A DNA stretch of 64,000 nt from JAGREO01 sp020446285. GTDB lineage: Bacteria > Pseudomonadota > Alphaproteobacteria > Geminicoccales > Geminicoccaceae. Shown here piece by piece: positions 16,781 through 25,698 of the stretch. Below the pieces are notes generated by a model, which made no database searches, was not told the origin of the DNA, and worked only from the letters and a program-made list of their open reading frames with translations. The stretch covers positions 29,965 through 93,964 of the forward strand of contig JAWKVP010000014.1 in the NCBI GenBank assembly GCA_041398005.1, given 5' to 3'. Positions within the stretch are counted from its first letter, which is position 1, and every line of letters starts with the position of its first letter. A program made the translations under genes and the position numbers.

Positions 16781-18391
16781 TCACTCTGTCAGATCGACGC
16801 CGTCGAACCAGTGCCCGCCGAGCGGATCCATGACGTAGCCCTGGACATTCTTCGACATCGGCATGAAGACCAGCGAATGGGCAATGGTCGCCCACGGTGC
16901 CTGCTCCTTGAAGATCACCTGCGCTTCCTCATAGAGACGGGTGCGCTCGTCCTTGTCGAGTGTCTGCTTGGCCTCCGTCACGATCTTGTCGTAGGGCTCA
17001 TGGCACCATTGCGCACGGTTGGAATTCTCGACGGCTGCACAGCTCAGCAGCGTGGCGAGAAAATTGTCCGGATCGCCATTGTCACCGGTCCAGCCGAGCA
17101 GGATGGCGCCATCGCGATCGAGTTCGCGGCTCTTCTTGAGATATTCACCCCATTCATAGGAAACGATTTCCACAGTAACGCCGATATTGGCGAAATCGGC
17201 CTGGATCAGCTCGGCCATGCGTCTTGCGTTCGGGTTGTAGGGGCGTGTCACCGGCATCGCCCAGACCTTCATCGACAGATCGCTGATTCCGGCCTCCTCG
17301 AGCATCGCCCTGGCGGCATCGGGATCGTACGGGTCATCCTCGATGGCATCATTGTAGGACCACATCGTCGGCGGGATCGGGTTCTTTGCGATGCTTCCCG
17401 TTCCCTGGAAGACCGCGTCGATGATGGCCTCCTTGTTGATGGCCATGTTCAGCGCCTTGCGCACCTCGGCCTGGTCGAACGGCGGCTGTGTGGTGTTGTA
17501 CGCGAGATAGCCGACATTGAGGCCCTCCTGCTGCAGGACCTGCAGGTTTTCATCGGCCCGGAGCATGTCGAGATCGGCGGGATTGGGCTGGAGGGTGACG
17601 TGGCACTCGCCGGCGAGCAGTTTCTGGATACGGACCGAACTGTCGGTGGAGATGGCGAAGACCAGATCGTCGATTGCCTGCTTGCCGCCCCAGTAGTCGC
17701 CATGCGCCTGATAGCGGATCACGGCGTCCTTCTGATAGGCGAGAAACTTGAACGGACCCGTGCCGACAGGCTGCTGGTTGAGATTGTCCTTCGTGCCGGA
17801 TGTCTCGAGCTGTGCTGCATACTCGGCGGACAGGATCGAGGCGAAGTCCATGCCCAGATTGGCGATCATCGGTGCCTCGGGCTTGTTCAGCACGAACTTC
17901 ACCGTCATGTCATCGACCTTGACGATCTCCTTGAGAATGTTCGGCATGTCCATGCCGTCGAAATACTCCCAGCCGGCGCCGGAAACATACTGGTTCCAGG
18001 CATGACTCTTGTCGAGCTGCCGGTTGAAGCTGAACAGGACATCGTCGGCATTGAAGTCGCGCGTCGGGGTGAACCATTCGGTAGTATGGAATTTCACACC
18101 CGGACGAAGCTTGAAGGTGATCTCGAGACCATCCCCGGACACCTCCCAGCTTTCCGCCAGTCCGGGATTGACGTTCGTCGTGCCACGCTCGAACTCGACC
18201 AGACGGTTGTAGATCGGCCGCGAGGATGCATCAAAGGTCGTCCCTGCCGTGTAGAGCGACGGATCGAAGCCCTCGGGTGAACCTTCCGAACAATAAACCA
18301 GCGTTTTCGCCGATGCGGTTCCGGCGATACTGCCTGCCAGAACCGACATCGCCAGCAGGAGCGCTGCGTTGCGAACCGGGAGCTTTCTCAT
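16781..18391 (-). CDS. dppA: Periplasmic dipeptide-binding protein DppA (SBP family 5)
   Basis: 536-residue solute-binding protein. The signal peptide (MRKLPVRNAALLLAMSVLAG, cleavage near ASA-KT) precedes VYCSEGSPEGFDPSLYTAGT and the family 5 signature beginning LAESWEVSGDGLEITFKL. ATG 18391 is chosen over the in-frame ATG at 18406 because GAGG sits 8 bases upstream of it. It is first gene of a dppA-M24-dppBCDF unit; 96 bp separate it from the M24 gene. Substrate is inferred as di- or oligopeptides from the DppBCDF set. Confidence 0.93.
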   Translation of the reverse strand: MRKLPVRNAALLLAMSVLAGSIAGTASAKTLVYCSEGSPEGFDPSLYTAGTTFDASSRPIYNRLVEFERGTTNVNPGLAESWEVSGDGLEITFKLRPGVKFHTTEWFTPTRDFNADDVLFSFNRQLDKSHAWNQYVSGAGWEYFDGMDMPNILKEIVKVDDMTVKFVLNKPEAPMIANLGMDFASILSAEYAAQLETSGTKDNLNQQPVGTGPFKFLAYQKDAVIRYQAHGDYWGGKQAIDDLVFAISTDSSVRIQKLLAGECHVTLQPNPADLDMLRADENLQVLQQEGLNVGYLAYNTTQPPFDQAEVRKALNMAINKEAIIDAVFQGTGSIAKNPIPPTMWSYNDAIEDDPYDPDAARAMLEEAGISDLSMKVWAMPVTRPYNPNARRMAELIQADFANIGVTVEIVSYEWGEYLKKSRELDRDGAILLGWTGDNGDPDNFLATLLSCAAVENSNRAQWCHEPYDKIVTEAKQTLDKDERTRLYEEAQVIFKEQAPWATIAHSLVFMPMSKNVQGYVMDPLGGHWFDGVDLTE

Positions 18392-18569
18392 CGTGACGTA
18401 CCTCATTTCCTTGGGCCGGGCCCGGACCGGGCGGGACGAACCCCGATCCGGCGGACCGCATGCATATGTTCAAGGAGTCCTCAAACGGGTTCCGATTGCA
18501 ATAAAAAAGGCAAAGAACGCGTCGTCGCTGCGAAATGTTCCGCGATGGTTTACAGTTCGTTTTCGCGGA

Positions 18570-19337
18570 TCAGCTTACCCCGATACCTGCGGTCAACCCT
18601 CCATCCGCAAGAAAATCGCCCCCGGTACAAAAGGAGCTCCGTTCGCTACACAGGAACGCTGCGAGTTCGGCGACCTCCTCCGGTTCGCCGATGCGTCCGA
18701 GCGGGTGTGCCGCGCCGAAGCGGTCGAAGACCGCATCGATATCGGCATCCGGTCCGTCGAAGGTGCGTGCGGCGAGCTCCAGCATCGGCGAGCGGATCGA
18801 GCCCGGACTGATCGAATTGACCCGGATGCGGTCGCCCGCAAGCTCGAGTGCCATGGCTCGCGTGAGTGCATGAATGGCACCCTTGCTCGCCACATAGGCG
18901 GCAACGCCCTTCTGGCAGGCATGGCCCTGCACACTCGATACATTGACGATGGCACCGCCGCCGCGCCGGCGCATCAGGGGAACGCCATGGCGGGCGGTGA
19001 GATGGATCGAGCCGACATTGACCGCGAGGCACCGCGCGAATGTGTCGGGCGTGGTGTCGACGAGGTCGGCATAAGGATGGATCGCCGCGCAATTGACGAT
19101 GATGTCGAGCCCGACATACCGCGATGCGATATCCGTGAACGCGCGTTCCATCGGTTCCGGCGCACTGACGTCGCATGTGATGACATCGATGCCCTGACCG
19201 GCCAGTGCGTCATTGGCTTCGCGGTCGATACCGAGCGCCACGACGGCAGCCCCGTCCCCGGCCAGTCGAAGCGCAGTTGCCCGACCCACGCCTGATGTGC
19301 CTGTCACCAGCGCAACCCGATTGTCGAACCCGCCCAT
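18570..19337 (-). CDS. Short-chain dehydrogenase/reductase (SDR)
   Basis: 255-residue classical SDR. NAD(P)-binding TGTSGVGRATALRL, the NCAAIH-type NNAG variant, catalytic Ser in VNVSSVQG, and the YVASKG Tyr/Lys pair are present. The start ATG 19337 (MGGFDNRVALVT) has GGGGGATG upstream; a longer in-frame extension is rejected. It has the same orientation as the dpp operon 178 bp downstream but the gap argues for a separate unit. The substrate cannot be inferred. Confidence 0.85.
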   Translation of the reverse strand: MGGFDNRVALVTGTSGVGRATALRLAGDGAAVVALGIDREANDALAGQGIDVITCDVSAPEPMERAFTDIASRYVGLDIIVNCAAIHPYADLVDTTPDTFARCLAVNVGSIHLTARHGVPLMRRRGGGAIVNVSSVQGHACQKGVAAYVASKGAIHALTRAMALELAGDRIRVNSISPGSIRSPMLELAARTFDGPDADIDAVFDRFGAAHPLGRIGEPEEVAELAAFLCSERSSFCTGGDFLADGGLTAGIGVS

Positions 19338-19493
19338 GCGCACATCCCCCTTCAGGCTTTCACCGAAGAGTGGCGATCCGGACGAGGCCATGCAAGCGGA
19401 TGTTGGGGAGCAAACCGGGCCGATCACCCGACATGAGATTCACCTGCACCATTTCCGCAAGGAAAGAAGCTGTTGCAGGCTTGAGGATTCCGT

Positions 19494-19570
19494 TGGTCGG
19501 AGTGGGGTGATTCGAACACCCGACCCCTGCCTCCCGAAGACAGTGCTCTACCAGGCTGAGCTACACTCCG
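19494..19570 (-). tRNA. tRNA-Pro (anticodon CGG)
   Basis: 77 nt including encoded CCA (19494-19496 on the plus strand read as the complement). Acceptor CGGAGTG pairs with CACTCCG. The D-arm TAGCTCAGCCTGGTAGAGCA, anticodon loop TTCGGGA (CGG) and T-arm GGTTCGA-type loop (GTGTTCGAATCAC) fold well. It starts with C1, as proteobacterial tRNA-Pro does. Confidence 0.96.
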
Positions 19571-19782
19571 TCGACCAGCGGCGCCGGTATAGTGGAAGAG
19601 ATGGGCAACGGCAAGTGCGGATCGCTGGGGAATGCCGCGGCCGGGTCGAGAGTGATTCCTGCGATGATCCTTGACCTTGTGGTTCGATCGGGCGCAAATC
19701 GCAGAGGCTGGGTGGAGGTCGTCGCGGGCGTTCGGGACACAAGTCCGCACTGCCGGGGTCTTCTTGAGAAGGAACAACAAGA

Positions 19783-20853
19783 ATGAGCGGGTGTGCGGGC
19801 GCTCGAAATCTGCTGGAAGCCTGCCTTGGCGCAAGGCCGGGAGACCGGATAACCATCGTCGCCGAACCGGCGGAAGCCGACTATTACGACAGCGCGTCGG
19901 TGGCCGCGGTGATCGACGAGGCCCTCGACGCCGGCATGTATGTCAGAAAGACGGTCGTCGCATCCGCTCTTCGGACAGAGGAGGACGAGAAGCGATTGCT
20001 CGCCATGCTCGATGATGCCGATCATGTGGTCTTCTTCGCGCGTGCCGGCGACCAGATCCGCTTTCACAGGCTTCCCGCCGGCAAGCGTTTCGCGGTTTCC
20101 TACGCGCTCGACATCGGCATGCTCGATTCGCCCTATGGTGCCACCAGCTATGATGCGCTCTGCCGCTTCAAGCTGGCGGTGGACGAACTGTTCGATGCGG
20201 CGGGACACATTCGCGTCACCTGCCCGGCCGGTACCGATCTCGAAGGCATGCCGACACCGGCGGCACCGGGTGAGGTCGCAGAAGTGTCCATCCGCCGCTT
20301 TCCGATGCTCGTGCCCAAGCCGGTATCGGCGCGACGGTTCAGTGGCAATGTCGTCCTGTCGCGTTTCCTTCTCGGTACCGGTTCGCGCTTCTACGATCCC
20401 TATGCGTTGCCGCTGGCGAGTGACATCCGCGCAGTCGTTGACAGGGGGCATATCCTGCGCTTTGCGGGCGATGATGCCGAAGTCGCCCGGATCAACGAGC
20501 ACTACAGGCTGATTTCCGGGCGCTTCGGTATCGATCCCTGGGTGGTGCATTCATTCCATGCGGGAATCCACCCTGCCTGTCGTTACGAGCGGCCAGCCGA
20601 AACCGGTTATGAACGCTGGGGCGGTGCCGCGTTCGGCAATCCGCGCATTCTCCATTTTCATACCTGCGGCGACTATGCGCCCGGCGAGATTTCATGGAAT
20701 GTCATTGATCCGACGATCATCGTCGATGGCGTGCCGATCTGGAGCCATGGTCGCCTGCTCGCGGAAAACATTCCGGGCGCGCGCCAGACCCTGAGCGACC
20801 ATCCCGATCTGGCCGAACTGTTCGCCAATCCCGCCATCGAGATCGGGATCTGA
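19783..20853 (+). CDS. M29-like aminopeptidase/dioxygenase-fold protein
   Basis: 356-residue protein resembling the M29 (thermophilic aminopeptidase) superfamily, which also contains the 2,5-dihydroxypyridine dioxygenase NicX. Segments include NLLEACLGARPGDRITIVAE near the N-terminus, DIGMLDSP, PVSARRFSGNV, and a C-terminal cluster HFHTCGDYAPG ... PTIIVDGVPI that probably holds metal ligands. AAGGA sits ahead of ATG 19783. It is followed after 8 bp by a desaturase gene, suggesting one operon. Peptidase versus ring-cleaving dioxygenase cannot be settled by eye. Confidence 0.6.
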   Translation: MSGCAGARNLLEACLGARPGDRITIVAEPAEADYYDSASVAAVIDEALDAGMYVRKTVVASALRTEEDEKRLLAMLDDADHVVFFARAGDQIRFHRLPAGKRFAVSYALDIGMLDSPYGATSYDALCRFKLAVDELFDAAGHIRVTCPAGTDLEGMPTPAAPGEVAEVSIRRFPMLVPKPVSARRFSGNVVLSRFLLGTGSRFYDPYALPLASDIRAVVDRGHILRFAGDDAEVARINEHYRLISGRFGIDPWVVHSFHAGIHPACRYERPAETGYERWGGAAFGNPRILHFHTCGDYAPGEISWNVIDPTIIVDGVPIWSHGRLLAENIPGARQTLSDHPDLAELFANPAIEIGI

Positions 20854-20860
20854 GCCTTTC

Positions 20861-21838
20861 ATGACCGAAGCAGCCATCGAGACACCGATCACGCCGATGA
20901 CGCAGGCCATGGCCAATGGCGCTCCCGTTTCGAGACGCGATCTCAAGGCGCTCATGAAGCGCTCCGACCGTCCGGGGGTGGTGCGGCTGTTCTGGTGGTG
21001 TGTGACGTTGACGGTCACGGCTGCGCTCGTCTGGGCCTCGGGCAATAATCCATGGTTGCTGATCCCGGCGATGTTCATTCACGGAATCGTCGTGGTGCAC
21101 CATTTCGCCCTGCAGCATGAATGCAGTCACTACACGGCGTTTCGCTCGGTCTGGATCTGCAATCTGCTCGCACATATCTGCGGTTTCATCCTGGTCATTC
21201 CGCCACGCTTCTTCCGCTATGAGCATTGCGACCATCACACCTACACGAATCTGCATGGCCGCGATCCGGAGATGATCGAGCTTCCCGTCTCGTTTCGTAC
21301 CTACCTCCTTTATGTGAGTTCCATTCCCTACTGGTATTCGCAGTTCGAGGGACTGCTGCGCCGCGCCGCCGGTCGCATCACGGACGGTGAAAGGCGCTTT
21401 CTCCCGGAGAGCGAGCGCGGTGCCATCGTGCTTGAAGCGAGGCTCATGCTTGCGGGCTATGCCGTCATCGGCCTCGTCATGCTGGCGACCGGCTGGACCG
21501 CACCGCTGTTCTACTGGATCCTCCCCATGTTCATGGCCGAACCGGTGATGCGCATGATCCGCATGACCGAGCATGTGGGGCGGCCACAGGTGGAGGACAT
21601 GCGGATCAACACCCGTACCAACATCGTCTCGGCGCCGTGGCGCTTCCTTGCCTGGAACATGAACTATCACGCCGAGCACCATTATGCCGCGTCGGTGCCG
21701 TTTCATGCGTTGCCGAAACTGCATGAAAAACTGGCCGGACATATCTTCGTCGAGCGGCAGGGTTATCTCGCTGCGCATCTCGATATTCTCGCCCAGACCC
21801 TTGGCAGGAAACCCCGCGCCGATCAGTCTGCCGGCTGA
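20861..21838 (+). CDS. Membrane fatty-acid desaturase family protein
   Basis: 325-residue membrane di-iron enzyme. All three histidine boxes are intact: HECSH (about residue 88), HCDHH (about 125) and HAEHH (about 270). Hydrophobic pairs lie between the boxes (VTLTVTAALVWASG; ICNLLAHICGFILVI; AGYAVIGLVMLATGW). It could act on acyl chains, sphingolipid-like bases or carotenoids; the family does not fix the substrate. It starts 8 bp after the M29-like gene stop, so co-expression is likely. Confidence 0.85.
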   Translation: MTEAAIETPITPMTQAMANGAPVSRRDLKALMKRSDRPGVVRLFWWCVTLTVTAALVWASGNNPWLLIPAMFIHGIVVVHHFALQHECSHYTAFRSVWICNLLAHICGFILVIPPRFFRYEHCDHHTYTNLHGRDPEMIELPVSFRTYLLYVSSIPYWYSQFEGLLRRAAGRITDGERRFLPESERGAIVLEARLMLAGYAVIGLVMLATGWTAPLFYWILPMFMAEPVMRMIRMTEHVGRPQVEDMRINTRTNIVSAPWRFLAWNMNYHAEHHYAASVPFHALPKLHEKLAGHIFVERQGYLAAHLDILAQTLGRKPRADQSAG

Positions 21839-21900
21839 GTTTCCCGATACTCGGGGATTACCCCGACCGGATCGGAATTACTCCTGCAAGCCCTCGTGTT

Positions 21901-22863
21901 TCAGCGGTTCCGGTAGGCGAATGCCCTGGCGAAGCGCCATTCGAGATACTCGCCACAGGTGATCGGCTCGTGGTGAAGTTCGGCATCCGGGAAGATCTCG
22001 CCGGCATCGATGCGGGTCTGTGGCTCGGGATCGTAGGCGAGCACCAGCGACAGGCGCTCGCGGCCGGAGCTGTTGACCACGCGATGCGGAGTCGAGCGGT
22101 ATTCGTCATTGGTCCAGCGGGCGAGAAGGTCGCCGACATTGATGACCAGCGTGCCGGGTACAGGTGGTGCCGCGATCCATTCGCCATTGGCATGCTGCAC
22201 CTGCAGGCCGCCGACGCTGTCCTGGGCAAGCACCGTGAGCACGCCGAAATCGGTGTGCGGGCCGACGCCGAACTGCTCGCGGCCCATCTCCTCGGGTTGC
22301 GGCGGATAGTAGACGAACGATGCCCGGCTGAGCGGTCTTGCGGTGCTCTTGAGGAAGAAATCCTCGTCGAGATCGAGACCGAGTGCGAATCCGCGCATCA
22401 GTTGATGGGCGACGTCATGTGCCGCCCCGAAATAGCGCAGCGCCGCATCGCGCAATTCCGGCATGTTGTCCGGCCAGCGGTTGGGGCCGCGCAGGGGATG
22501 GTCGTCGGGCAGGCTGCCGTCGGTTTCCTCGTGGCCGAAGATGAAGCTCTCCTTGAGATCGGCGCGGGCATCGTCCTGCATCCGGGCGCCGCCCCGGGCG
22601 AGCCAGCCGCGATGCGCGCTGGACACGCTCACCTGTTCCTTGAGTTCCGGTGGCTGGCGGAAGAAGGCAAGGGCGGTGTCGCGGACTGCGGCGAGCTCGG
22701 CATCGTCGATGCCGTGATGGCTCACATAGATGAAGCCTACGTCACGGCTCGCACGATGAAGTTCGCGGGCCACCGCTTTCCGGTCGCCACCGTCACGCAG
22801 GGCGCGGATGTCGATGATCGGGATGGTTCCCGCCTCGGTTGTTCCGGCGCTGGCATATCCCAT
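21901..22863 (-). CDS. 2-oxoglutarate/Fe(II) dioxygenase, isopenicillin N synthase-like
   Basis: 320-residue non-haem Fe(II) oxygenase. The DIOX_N region starts with TIPIIDIRALRDG; the 2OG-Fe(II) domain has HTDFGVLTVLAQD (His-x-Asp ligands), HRVVNSSGRERLSL (distal His and the Arg-x-Ser 2OG clamp). ATG 22863 is chosen because a strong AGGGAGGA site precedes it; an in-frame extension to 22998 runs to the edge of the inverted-repeat element and is not needed. It converges on the desaturase gene. The substrate is unknown. Confidence 0.88.
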   Translation of the reverse strand: MGYASAGTTEAGTIPIIDIRALRDGGDRKAVARELHRASRDVGFIYVSHHGIDDAELAAVRDTALAFFRQPPELKEQVSVSSAHRGWLARGGARMQDDARADLKESFIFGHEETDGSLPDDHPLRGPNRWPDNMPELRDAALRYFGAAHDVAHQLMRGFALGLDLDEDFFLKSTARPLSRASFVYYPPQPEEMGREQFGVGPHTDFGVLTVLAQDSVGGLQVQHANGEWIAAPPVPGTLVINVGDLLARWTNDEYRSTPHRVVNSSGRERLSLVLAYDPEPQTRIDAGEIFPDAELHHEPITCGEYLEWRFARAFAYRNR

Positions 22864-22997
22864 GGATTCCTCCCTGAGCCCGTTCCTCATCAGCACGATC
22901 TTTCCGCTCAAATCCGCGCCAGCGCAAGGATTTGCTGCGGCATGCAGGTTCGCTCCCGCATTTCGATCGGGCCGGAGGGTCAGCGGGGCCGGCTTCA

Positions 22998-23265
22998 CAG
23001 CGTGTTGAAGAAATGCCGACAGCCGCGACGGCCGTCGATTTTTGCCGCTGAGAAGGAGCTTGGCGCGAAGTGATGCCGGGGCATCACGAGCGACAGGCGA
23101 CGCACGCAGCGGTAAAAAGCGCGCCGCCTCAATGAGGTGCGGCGAAAAGGACTGGCGAACTTCGTCGGCGTTCGGGCGCGCAGCGCTACTGCGCTGGCCC
23201 TCTCACCTCCTCGTTTCCAGTCCTTTTCGCCGCATCGCGGCTATCGGCATTTCTTCAACACGCTG
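22998..23265. repeat. 268-bp inverted-repeat element (MITE-like), copy 1
   Basis: The ends are inverted copies: plus strand starts CAGCGTGTTGAAGAAATGCC at 22998 and the complement of the same sequence ends at 23265. They match over about 31 bp with two differences. A second, internal inverted repeat (23139-23155 versus 23217-23233) is perfect over 17 bp, with a further palindromic core between. There is no transposase frame. The right-end arrangement recurs exactly at 63959-64000, so it is dispersed in the genome. It ends 1 bp from the stop codon of the next gene. A non-autonomous element derived from an insertion sequence is the likeliest nature. Confidence 0.8.
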
Positions 23266-23266
23266 T

Positions 23267-25414
23267 TCAGCGGAACGCCGCCGCGCGCTGGTTGTGGTCG
23301 TGGCACCCCGGCAATGTCGCGGAAGGTATCGGCGGCCGGCTGCCCGATGGTTCGATGAATGCCAGAAAGGCGGCAGGTTCCAGTGGCCGGGCGAGAAGGA
23401 AGCCCTGAACCTCCTCGCAGTCGAGCCGCTTCAGGGCCTCGAGCTGGCCTTCGGTCTCGACACCCTCGGCCGTGGAATGCAGGCCGAGGGTGCGGCACAG
23501 TTCGAGGATCGTGTGGACGATGGCCTCGGCCTCGCGGTCGGTGTCGACATCGTTGATGAAGGCGCGGTCGATCTTGATCCGGTCGAGAGGGAAATTGCGC
23601 AGCTGCTGGAATGACGAGTAGCCGGTGCCGAAATCATCCATGGCAATCGCCACGCCAAGGCCACGGATCCGGCCGAGAATGTCGGCGGCATGCGCCGGAT
23701 CCTCCATGATCATGCTCTCGGTCACCTCGATCTCGAGACAATCGGGTGGCAGGCCGGTATCGCCAAGGGCGCTCTCGATGGCCGGCAGGAGGTCCCGGTC
23801 CTTGAGCTGCAGGGCCGACAGGTTGACCGCGACACGAAGCGGGCGTCCGTTCACGACAAAGCGTGACGCCCGCCGGCATGCCTCGCGGATGACCCAGCGG
23901 CCGAGCGGCAGGATCAGCCCGACATCCTCGGCCACGGGTACGAAACTCTCGGGTCCCACCATGCCCCGTGTGGGATGGCGAAGCCGCAGCAATGCTTCGG
24001 CGCCGGCAAGGCTGCCGGAGTGGGTGCCGAACTGTGGCTGGAAATGAAGCTCGAACCACTCGCGGTCGAATCCGTCGCGGACGTCCTGCTCGACCTGCTT
24101 GCGCAGGCGCAGGGCATGGTCCATCGACGCCTCGAAGATCCGTGCCGTCCGGCGTCCCTCCCGCTTGGCGCTGTAGAGCGCCAGATCGGCGCGGGCGAGC
24201 AGGCTCTCGCAGCTCATTTCACCGCATCGAAACGGCATGATGCCGATGCTCGCACCGCAGGTCACGCGGTGGCCGTGGATCGGAAACGACCGGTCGAATG
24301 TCGCAAGCAGCCGTTCGGCAAAGGAAAGGGCGTCCTCGTCGCTGCTCAGGTGATTCTGGATGATGGCGAACTCGTCGCCGCCGAGGCGCGCGAGGAAATC
24401 GCCGCCGCGCAGGGTATCGCTCAGTCGCGATGCGACATCCCTGAGAAGCTGGTCGCCGACCGCATGGCCGAGCGTGTCGTTGACCTCCTTGAAGCGGTCG
24501 AGGTCGATCAGGTGCAGTGCACCCTTGCGCAGCCGACGGCCATTGCCCTGCTGCATGGCATGGGAGATCTGCTCGTTGAAGAAGTGCCGGTTGGCCAGTC
24601 CGGTCAGAACATCGTGATGCGCGAGATAGCGCACTCGCGCCTCGGCTTCCTTGAGCTCGCTCACATCCTGCACGATCATGCGGATCCGGGCCGGCTCATC
24701 GTTGACGATCTCCGTCTCGGCACGCACCGACAGGGTCAGGACACCGCCACCCGGGCGCCGGAACCGCATCTCGGTGGCAAGCGGTTCGCCAAGCAGGACC
24801 GCATCGGAGAATTCCTTGACCACCCGGCGAAGATCGGCAAGCGTCAATCGCCGCAGCAGCATGGTGACCGGCATGTCCCGCATGTCATCATTGCGAGCGA
24901 GCACCAGCGCCGCCTCGCGGCTGATATGCACGATATTGTCCGGAAGTTCGATCACCATCGCTCCGAGCCGCGCCATGCGCTGGGCCTTTGCCAGTTCCTC
25001 GCGGCTCGCCTGCAGTTCGTCGAACGCCCGGCTCGCGCGGTGGACGTAGCGCAGGCGGTGATTGAGGAGGATCGGGGAGATGGGCTTGTTGATGAAGTCG
25101 GTGGCGCCGGCCTCGTACGCCCTGGCCACGGCCCTGTTGTCGCCGCTTCCGGTCATCATCACGAGCGGCGTGTTCTTCAGTGTGGAATGACGGCGAAGGT
25201 CGCGGCAGGCTGTCAGGCCGTCCATCGGGCTCATGATGACGTCCATGAGAATGATGTCCGGCCGCTCCCGGCCCGCGCGCTCAAGGGCCTCGGACCCGTC
25301 CGTCGCCTCGATCACGTCGAAGCCGGCGGCTTCGAGCGATTCACGGCAGAGAAAGCGGTTCATCTCGTCGTCATCGGCAACCAGCACCAATGGACGCCGC
25401 ATCTCGCCGGACAT
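23267..25414 (-). CDS. Response regulator with REC-PAS-GGDEF-EAL domains
   Basis: About 715 residues. The receiver (about 7-125) has VADDDE, phospho-acceptor Asp in ILMDVIMSPMDG, and FINKP Lys. A PAS-like domain with GAMVIELPDNI follows. The diguanylate cyclase domain has intact RLGGDEF, and the EAL phosphodiesterase domain has EALLRLRHP and DDFGTGYSSF with DRIKIDRAFI. Both c-di-GMP synthesis and hydrolysis may therefore be possible. Start is uncertain: ATG 25414 (MSGEMRRPLVLV) is preferred, ATG 25402 or GTG 25507 are possible. The stop abuts the 268-bp element. It is divergent from the TonB receptor operon. Confidence 0.88.
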   Translation of the reverse strand: MSGEMRRPLVLVADDDEMNRFLCRESLEAAGFDVIEATDGSEALERAGRERPDIILMDVIMSPMDGLTACRDLRRHSTLKNTPLVMMTGSGDNRAVARAYEAGATDFINKPISPILLNHRLRYVHRASRAFDELQASREELAKAQRMARLGAMVIELPDNIVHISREAALVLARNDDMRDMPVTMLLRRLTLADLRRVVKEFSDAVLLGEPLATEMRFRRPGGGVLTLSVRAETEIVNDEPARIRMIVQDVSELKEAEARVRYLAHHDVLTGLANRHFFNEQISHAMQQGNGRRLRKGALHLIDLDRFKEVNDTLGHAVGDQLLRDVASRLSDTLRGGDFLARLGGDEFAIIQNHLSSDEDALSFAERLLATFDRSFPIHGHRVTCGASIGIMPFRCGEMSCESLLARADLALYSAKREGRRTARIFEASMDHALRLRKQVEQDVRDGFDREWFELHFQPQFGTHSGSLAGAEALLRLRHPTRGMVGPESFVPVAEDVGLILPLGRWVIREACRRASRFVVNGRPLRVAVNLSALQLKDRDLLPAIESALGDTGLPPDCLEIEVTESMIMEDPAHAADILGRIRGLGVAIAMDDFGTGYSSFQQLRNFPLDRIKIDRAFINDVDTDREAEAIVHTILELCRTLGLHSTAEGVETEGQLEALKRLDCEEVQGFLLARPLEPAAFLAFIEPSGSRPPIPSATLPGCHDHNQRAAAFR

Positions 25415-25698
25415 CGTCGGCGATACCGTGTCCGCATCGGGTAGATGTTGTGTTGCGGCCAAGCAAGCCTCGTCGGGACAGGAAAGTCGGGGCAGAAGAC
25501 GGATCACTCATATGTTCAGCCGTCAGGAAACCACCTTCGGGTGAACTTTCCGTTAACAGCGTGTTGACGGAAGGACGCTCGCATCCGTCGCAGGATTTGC
25601 CTGCAGGCCATAATCCATACATCTAGTGCAAAAAGGGATTTACCAATATATATTTTCCCCTATAGGTAGAATTTCTATTCCGCAACGGAGCCTGCCCG

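Noticed and set aside
13668..18280. Long plus-strand frames antisense to the dpp operon (637 and 838 residues)
   Set aside because: The minus-strand ABC genes have full motifs; these frames show no domains.
25557..25567. CAGCGTGTTGA match to the end of the 268-bp element
   Set aside because: Only 11 bp match and it does not continue; could be chance or a trace, not enough for a copy.
25623..25630. CTAGTGCA, resembling the end of the CTAG-bounded repeat
   Set aside because: Only 8 bp; no second end or palindrome nearby.
25415..25698. Cobalamin riboswitch or Fur box upstream of the TonB receptor
   Set aside because: No conserved riboswitch core or Fur palindrome seen.
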